NCBI GenBank assembly: GCA_003427395.1
Contig: BFEA01000306.1
Coordinates: 558,259 to 594,781, forward strand
DNA from: Chara braunii
Lineage: Eukaryota > Streptophyta > Charophyceae > Charales > Characeae
Length of the DNA stretch: 36,523 nt
Reading direction: 5' to 3'
Positions 31,061 through 36,523 of the stretch are shown piece after piece; the stretch's first letter is position 1; each line of letters begins with the position of its first letter. The notes below the pieces were generated by a model. That model saw only the letters and a list, made by a program, of their open reading frames with translations. It did no database searches and was not told the DNA's origin. A program made the position numbers and the translations under genes.

Positions 31061-32030
31061 TCTTCTTCTTCGTCGTGATCTTTTCTTTCCAGGTGCACGA
31101 CAGCTTCTCTAACCTCAGGTCCGCTATGGCGCATCAGGCCCTGCACACGACGGCGCGCATGGAATAGCGGGTACCAGCTCCAATACCAATGCAATCAGAC
31201 TCGTTCTTATTCGCACTTTTCAGGCATGTAAACAGCAACGCAACAAACTGGCGACATGCACCCACTCAAAACTTGAGAGATATGGCATCCAGATACGAGT
31301 TCACACACATCACCCTGGATATCCCACACGCGTAACTCTAAACATCCAGATACGAGTTCACACACACTGGATCACCCTGGATATCCCACACGCGTAACTC
31401 TAAACACTCGCACATACACACACACACTTCACACTAACTACAGCTATGGCAGCTATGGCTGCCTCTACCCTATCGCTATACTAAGCTCCTCCTCTCTCGC
31501 CCACTGCGTCCTCTGGGCTCACTGCAGACCTCCTTGCACAAGTCGCTATGACAACGCTTCCGCATGGCTCATGCAGGAATGAATAAAAGGCTGGGCGCTG
31601 CCTCTTGATTAATACTTCGGAAACTCGTTGGTCTGCCCTTTGCCATCGGCCCATGGTGCTCACAGTCCCCCGTGGTACTTGCTGGACCGGACTGGGACTG
31701 ACTGACTGTGGACTCACTGCTAACCTACTGTGGTCGTACTGCAATTGCACTGCAGTTTAGTCCACCACTTGCCTCGCCACTTGCCCACTTGCCTACCTTC
31801 AAGAAGGACTACATCTAGACTTCTGGAACTCGCTAAGACTTCTACTCTATAGACCTACAGATCGAACCCTTGCTACTTATGGACCTATGACAGACCTACC
31901 AACTATCTACGAATACACAGGTCACAGGTTTAACACTCGGGGTCTACACAGATACTGTACATGGGTAGGGTCAGGTCTAGGGATCGAGCCCTGGGATCTG
32001 CATCTGTTACTGCAAAGAGGTGAAAACCGT
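30766..32030 (+). repeat. Dispersed repeat family R1, copy B
   Basis: A direct-orientation copy of about 1160-3003, ending at the same gtgaaaaccgt. It carries a (CT)n tract at 31011-31057 and an internal 57-bp duplication (catccagatacgag at 31286 and 31343) absent from copy A. At its end the sequence passes directly into the 637-bp-spaced duplication. Confidence 0.75.
31011..31057. repeat. (CT)n microsatellite
   Basis: CT dinucleotide run inside R1 copy B. Confidence 0.98.
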
Positions 32031-33103
32031 ATCGCTAGCTAAATTTAAAGTGACGCAGACTGAGAGAAAAAAGAGAAGACCACATAACAGGCCGCGAAAG
32101 GAAAGGACCCAGAAACCTCCAGACCAGGCCCAAATTACCACCAGGACCGGTGGCCAAACAGTAACACTTCAGTAGTAGCCCATCCGCCCAGGGCCCACTT
32201 CTGCTGAACAGCCTACGAAAAAACATCCTAGGCTACACAGCCTCTTAATTCACATACATGCATATAGAACCTGCTGGTTGCCGGCCAGCATTGGTATAGA
32301 TAGCTAATATAATAGAAAATGCAAGGTTGGCCATGTTTGTGTGGTTCAGCGCCAAGCACCCACACACCCGTCTGCTGCCGAAGTGGCACACTTGCACAAA
32401 TACATACATGCATATAGAAGCAACTCACCTAAAACCAAGGACTTCACCAGCAAGAAAGCTCCAACCCCAAAGCTTGGAAGCGTAAGTGACAAGGCTCAAG
32501 GATAAACATGAACATCGAGCCCAAACGCTTGGAAGCGTAAGTGAGCGTCATGCCCCTATCGTCAATATCAAGACCAAGCTAAGCGGCGGATGAACCGACA
32601 TGTTTTGTCCGGTCACCGTAACCGGAACTCTTCAGGGGTCTACGTCACGATGAGTGACTTCTGACGTATCGCTAGCTAAATTTAAAGTGACGCAGACTGA
32701 GAGAAAAAAGAGAAGACCACAGAACAGGCCGCGAAAGGAAAGGACCCAGAAACCTCCAGACCAGGCCCAAATTACCGCCAGGACCGGCGGCCAAACAGTA
32801 GCACTTCAGTAGCAGCCCATCCGCCCAGGGCCCACTTCTGCTGAACAGCCTACGAAAAAACTTCATAGGCTACACAACCTCTTAATTCACATACATGCAT
32901 ATAGAACCTGCTGGTTGCCGGCCAGCCTTGGTATAAATAGCTAATATAATAGAAAATGCAAGGTTGGCCATGTTTGTGTGGCTCAGCGCCAAGCACCCAC
33001 ACACCCGTCTGCTGCCGAAGTGGCACACTTGCACAAATACACACATGCATATAGAAGCAACTTACCTAAAACCGAGGACTTCACCAGCAAGAAAGCTCCT
33101 ACC
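32029..33103. repeat. ~435-bp direct duplication, offset 637 bp
   Basis: 32029-32466 and 32666-33103 match almost perfectly, starting gtatcgctagctaaattt and ending ttcaccagcaagaaagctcc, with the same 637-bp offset at both ends and only scattered substitutions. The ~200-bp spacer (32467-32665) has its own small repeat cttggaagcgtaagtga (about 32473 and 32529). A third partial copy of the end (cttcaccagcaagaaagc) lies at about 33192. The high identity implies a much younger event than the surrounding repeats. Mirror ORFs on both strands are not supported. Confidence 0.92.
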
Positions 33104-33634
33104 CCGGACTCCAAAGATCCCAAAATCCTGGACAGCCCTCGACGCCGGCCAAGACAATAAAGGCAAAAGACAACATACGTAACCCAGAAGGCTTCACCAG
33201 CAAGAAAGCACCGATCAGCGCCCACATAGTCCGAAAAATCTTGGAGAGCCCTCCGAGTCAGCCAACACACAAAACAGCACTGGCACTCTACATTCGCGCC
33301 GCAGCCAACTCTATCACTCCATGACTAATACACCAAATTCCACAATATCTCCGCGCAACACCAGGAGCACAACGGCTTAAAACACCCTCAAAGCTGCCCC
33401 ATTCTTCCATGTGCTCCGAAAAAGCAGCCCGCGGGAATGACACCCACAGCAAACACTCACTGAGCCCCCTAGCAGAGGTATTACGGGCAAACCCCCAACA
33501 CCCACCCCCCAAAAAAGCTTGTGGCCACCCACAAACCTCACTTCAACAAAACAGCCCATGCTGCAAAGCAGGGCAAAGAATTAGACCATGTATAAAAACA
33601 AACCCAACAAAACACATCCAACCACAGAGAAAGA

Positions 33635-33638
<4 letters not shown>
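33104..33638. other. No recognised gene
   Basis: Apart from the short third copy at 33192, I see only overlapping ORFs without motifs. Confidence 0.4.
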
Positions 33639-33695
<57 letters not shown>

Positions 33696-33757
33696 GTGCC
33701 TACACACACACACACTCACACACACACACACACACACAGAACGCGGGGGGGGGGGGG
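33639..33757. repeat. (GT)n-(AC)n near-palindrome and G-run
   Basis: A (TG)n arm (33639-33693), then aggtgcct, then a (CA)n arm (33701-33738, one T interruption) form a near-perfect inverted repeat of about 100 bp. A run of about 13 G follows at 33745-33757. Confidence 0.95.
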
Positions 33758-34451
33758 TTGTTTTCCTTTTTTTTCAGTTTAATTGTGCAGCAGTGCAGGG
33801 CCACGTACCTGAACCCCCGCAGAGCCCCCCCATTTTTTATTCACGGGAATTTAACGGGGGTAGGGGGAATTAAACGGCTTTTAACGGCAGTTTGACTCCA
33901 CACCCTCCCCGTCAAAAGGACACTCAGGTCAAGAGACGGATCAGTGTTAGGTGTTGGGACGGCTTTCGAAGTTTTGAACTCGGAATGATAACAGAGAAGA
34001 TCATTTGAAGATTTGAGACTCGTTATATTAAGATTTGCGCTGTCCGATTGCCCACGTGAGTCTATATTAAGATTTGTGCTGTTCGATTGCCCACGGGAGA
34101 AATCAGAGAGCAGACGTTGTTGAACTGTGCCAAGGTGGCATCCGGGCCTTCATGCATAGCGTTAATAGCGTGGATGGCGATTCCTGCAGTACATAGTAAA
34201 CATCAGAACATATTTTCAGAAGCTTATAAGCCGAAACCTTAATGCATATACTTTCAGAAGCTTTTTAGTACTCGTACAGAAAGCATGTGCAAGGAAAATG
34301 ACTAATAGCGAAATGACAGAATTCCAGAATGCAATTTCACATTAAAAATGTGAAAGCCAGAAAGTCCAACACTGTCCAGAAAGCAAAACTGCTCTGATAT
34401 TCCACCAACGGAGAACCAAAGCACCGAATTCAAATGTCAATGAGAGCATAA
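33758..34451. other. Unassigned, with 39-bp duplication
   Basis: tatattaagatttg, then gctgt, then cgattgcccacg is repeated at 34024 and 34063 (offset 39). No gene is recognised. Confidence 0.6.
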
Positions 34452-34598
34452 TGTTACATGCTGCGCCTGCAACAAGCTGCAAGGGCCCCCTTTCAGGCCC
34501 GTGACGTTTTCAGGCCAGAAACCTGAAAACAAGGGCCTACAGGCCCCGTGTCGTTTCAGCCTGAAAGCCTGAAAACAAGGGCCCACAGAACCTGTGTC

Positions 34599-34650
34599 GT
34601 TTCAGGCTAAATCAGGGCCTTTCCGGCCCTGAGTGTTTTCAGCCTGAAAC
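34599..34650 (+). promoter_or_regulatory. Two-tier hairpin in the LTR
   Basis: The outer stem GTTTCAGGCT (34599-34608)/AGCCTGAAAC (34641-34650) and inner stem TCAGGGCC (34612-34619)/GGCCCTGA (34625-34632) are both perfect. A third stem, GAGGGCC/GGCCCTC, follows at 34652-34672. The related LTR start at 36401-36460 has the same architecture with different bases. Confidence 0.85.
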
Positions 34651-34827
34651 TGAGGGCCATTTTCAGGCCCTCATAAGATCGACCTGCCCTGAAACTCAGG
34701 CACCAGACCGGGGTTTCAGCTCAGGCCATTTTTGGCCTATTTTCAAGACAACCTCTGTTTGAGCTTCAACCCCAGGGTCTGGCACGTTTTGGCATTGGCA
34801 AGAGCAGCCTCCTGGACGGGCCAGCAC

Positions 34828-34834
34828 TATATAA
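34828..34834 (+). promoter_or_regulatory. TATA box of the LTR promoter
   Basis: CTATATAAG in a GC-rich context about 375 bp into the LTR, the usual location between U3 and R. Confidence 0.7.
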
Positions 34835-35776
34835 GACTGTCCAGCCCTGCAGGCTGCAGGTAGTTCCTAGGTACTTCCCAGGCACTTCACGTGCAGTTCA
34901 GGAGGCAGGAGGTAGTCTTCAGGATTTGGCAGCAGCACTCTGGAGGAGCGCTGCAGGAGTAGTTGTAGCCCTAGCAGTAGTCTTCAGCACTGGGCGTTAG
35001 CAGCGTCAGCAGTAGTCTTCAGCGCTGGGCGCCATAGGAGCTAGAGCAGTACGAGAGAGAGAGAGATTGGGCGGAGGCCAGGGAGACTTACCTGCAGCGC
35101 CATAGCTCCAGCTTCGTCTTCGAGGTACCTGCAGCACAGCGCCAGCTTCACAGGTTAGTACCTGGCACATATGGGGGAGAGAGAGTTCTTCTTCCTCCTC
35201 TTCTCAGTCCACCATCTCCCTCTCAACCTCTCGCTATCTGACTTCACTGCATCGGCAGACTACGAGAGAGAGAGAGAGAGAGAGAGCTTGGTGACGTTTG
35301 GATCCAGACTCGACATTGGGCTTCAGACATTTTGACGAGGGATTATTTGGGACCTGTAGCGAAGACTTGGTGTTGACGACTTTTCCCATCTCCCCCATCC
35401 TCTTCTTCGTCTGTTTCCCTCCTCCTCGTCTGTGCATGATCTGGACCTGGCGCCTTCGTCCTGTGTACAGTGCCAGGCTCCCTTCACACCTTGTGATGAG
35501 AATGATGTTTAGTCTGCGTTGCAACATTGATTGGGCTAGTCATTGGTATTCTACCATTCTGCTACGCTATCTTGCACTACGTGATAGAGGTCAGTCTCGG
35601 TGGGGTCAGGACTTGTATCTAAGTCTTCCCTGCGCTATAAAGCACCATTTTTGTATGTATCCGAATGCACACTGCTTGTTGAGATTCTACTTGCACTGCA
35701 TTGTCCATTCAGTCCTTTTTATCACATTGTGGATCCTTGGTTATATGTGTACATCGCCCAACTGGGCATGTAACAG

Positions 35777-35790
35777 TTGATATCCGAGCA
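35777..35790 (+). other. Primer binding site, divergent initiator tRNA-Met type
   Basis: TTGATATCCGAGC differs at two positions from TTGGTATCAGAGC and begins two bases after the LTR end. Confidence 0.65.
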
Positions 35791-36303
35791 CCGCACGTGA
35801 ATCAGGACAACCTGATCTGACACGTGTGCGGGGACTAGGTAGCTGATTAGTCTTGATTGATTGATTAGAGCACATTAGTTAGCCCCCTCAGTAATCTGTA
35901 AACCAACAAAATACCTCACTGCCGAAAATCGAAAGTTCTTTCTTTTCTTGGATTTTCTTTTCTGTTGTCAAAAATCGCAATAGCACAACATCTGAAGATT
36001 ACGTTTTCGTTTTTCTTCTGAAAACTCGAAATTTCATTGTTGAAAATCCGGAATATCTTTCTTTTCAAAAATTTCGATTTCCTTTTGCCATTTCCCGTTA
36101 TTTGGAAAATACGAATTTTTTTTTTCCGAAATTCGTTTTTTAAAACGGTACGGCACATCCCTCTTGCAGTTATCATTCTCCAACTGCGCGTACTCTGTAT
36201 TTTATTTTTTTTGGAATTTTCATCGGACAATCATTGGCAGTCGGAAAGTTCAAAATTTTTCCTCAGGGTAATTTCGCACTTCAGGGGGAATTGGGAGGCC
36301 TAC
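35791..36303. other. AT-rich region after the LTR
   Basis: This would be the start of the internal region. It is rich in gaaaa/ttttc runs with a short direct repeat (gattgattgatt) and no gag-like ORF. Overlapping ORFs at 35916-36453 are low complexity. Confidence 0.5.
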
Positions 36304-36523
36304 TGTGGCATACTGCGTAGCCACACGGGCCCTGCAGGACCCGTCCCGGACATTCAGCCTAAAAGCCTAAAACTTAGGATCTACAGGCCTGCAGGCCCTA
36401 CTCCGTTTCAGCCTATTTCTGGGTCTTTCAGACCCAGAGTTTTTCCAGCCTGAAACGGAGGGCTATTCTTAGGCCCTGGGCTATTTTTAGGCCCTCATTT
36501 GTTTCGACCTGCCCTAAGATTCA
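36304..36523 (+). repeat. Start of a second, related LTR (cut by the window end)
   Basis: From tgtggcatactgcg the sequence follows 34452-34700: ccgt and ttcagcct blocks, aagcctaaaa, tacaggcc, the two-tier hairpin at 36401-36460, aggccctcat and gacctgccct. It is a diverged relative rather than the partner LTR of the same insertion. The TG start is tentative. Confidence 0.75.

Larger units (their letters stand above)
34452..35775 (+). repeat. Complete LTR of a second retrotransposon family
   Basis: The ends TGTTACAT (34452) and ATGTAACA (35768-35775) are perfect inverted repeats in TG...CA form. A PBS-like sequence starts two bases after the end, so this is a 5' LTR rather than a solo LTR. Its length is 1324 bp. 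It contains GC-rich hairpins at 34485-34745 (probably U3), a TATA box at 34828, short GA runs and a (GA)n tract at 35264-35286. An inverted fragment of its 35075-35170 part is found at 221-633. The coding part lies beyond the window or is lost. Confidence 0.88.

Noticed and set aside
33409-33873. 154-codon ORF with Cys-Val and His-Thr runs
   Set aside because: It crosses the (GT)n/(AC)n tract.
34452-35775. Solo LTR
   Set aside because: A PBS-like sequence starts two bases after its end, so an internal region once followed.

Overview
This window looks like repeat-rich intergenic DNA from a plant-lineage (streptophyte) nuclear genome. No intact protein-coding host gene could be supported. The lineage call rests on three things: a decayed Ty3/Gypsy chromovirus primed by an initiator-Met-type binding site, a degenerate LSU (26S) rRNA fragment that matches the plant/green-lineage core, and very abundant (CT)n, (GA)n and (GT)n microsatellites. 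I cannot name the species. A large-genome charophyte alga or land plant would fit, but that is inference. Bacterial features such as operons, ribosome binding sites or CRISPR are neither expected nor seen.

Layout, left: 1-4306 is a mosaic. It holds an inverted, internally duplicated fragment of the LTR family found complete at the right end (about 221-633), a cluster of GGTCAA (W-box-like) motifs (1061-1157), one copy of a ~1.3-1.8 kb dispersed repeat (about 1160-3003; second copy 30766-32030), an inverted relic of a retroelement leader (3290-3548) and a 209-bp foldback element with 30-bp terminal inverted repeats (3962-4170). From 4307 to 12315 lies one old chromovirus: 5' LTR, primer binding site, long leader with a TGAYGTGGCR array, gag with a coiled coil, protease, reverse transcriptase, RNase H, integrase, chromodomain and a truncated 3' LTR. 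All its ORFs are broken by stops and frameshifts, and several catalytic residues are changed.

Middle: 12316-18800 has no recognisable gene but carries successive families of short diverged repeats: 90-bp units, ~121-bp units, an array around a conserved CCGAAGYCACATT core whose flanking stems change sequence yet stay paired, a multi-hairpin block at 16158-16285, a 72-bp duplication, and a ~47-bp motif array at 17423-18600. It may be a structured non-coding RNA locus or the untranslated part of an unrecognised element. At 19038-19960 there is a minus-strand 26S rRNA pseudogene with large internal gaps and an insertion. Two adjacent satellites with the same ~91-92 bp period follow (21340-23450 and 23451-25395), ending in a ~258-bp pure purine GAA tract.

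Right: 26640-28490 contains a ~1.2 kb tandem duplication rich in perfect hairpins, then a 26-bp minisatellite (28477-28633). After the second dispersed-repeat copy comes a 637-bp-spaced direct duplication (32029-33103), a (GT)n/(AC)n near-palindrome (33639-33738), and a complete LTR (34452-35775) with perfect TGTTACAT/ATGTAACA ends, a TATA box and an adjacent primer binding site. The start of a second related LTR is cut by the window end (36304-36523). The two LTR starts share a two-tier hairpin with compensatory changes. All similarities were found by reading, not by alignment software, so repeat boundaries are approximate.
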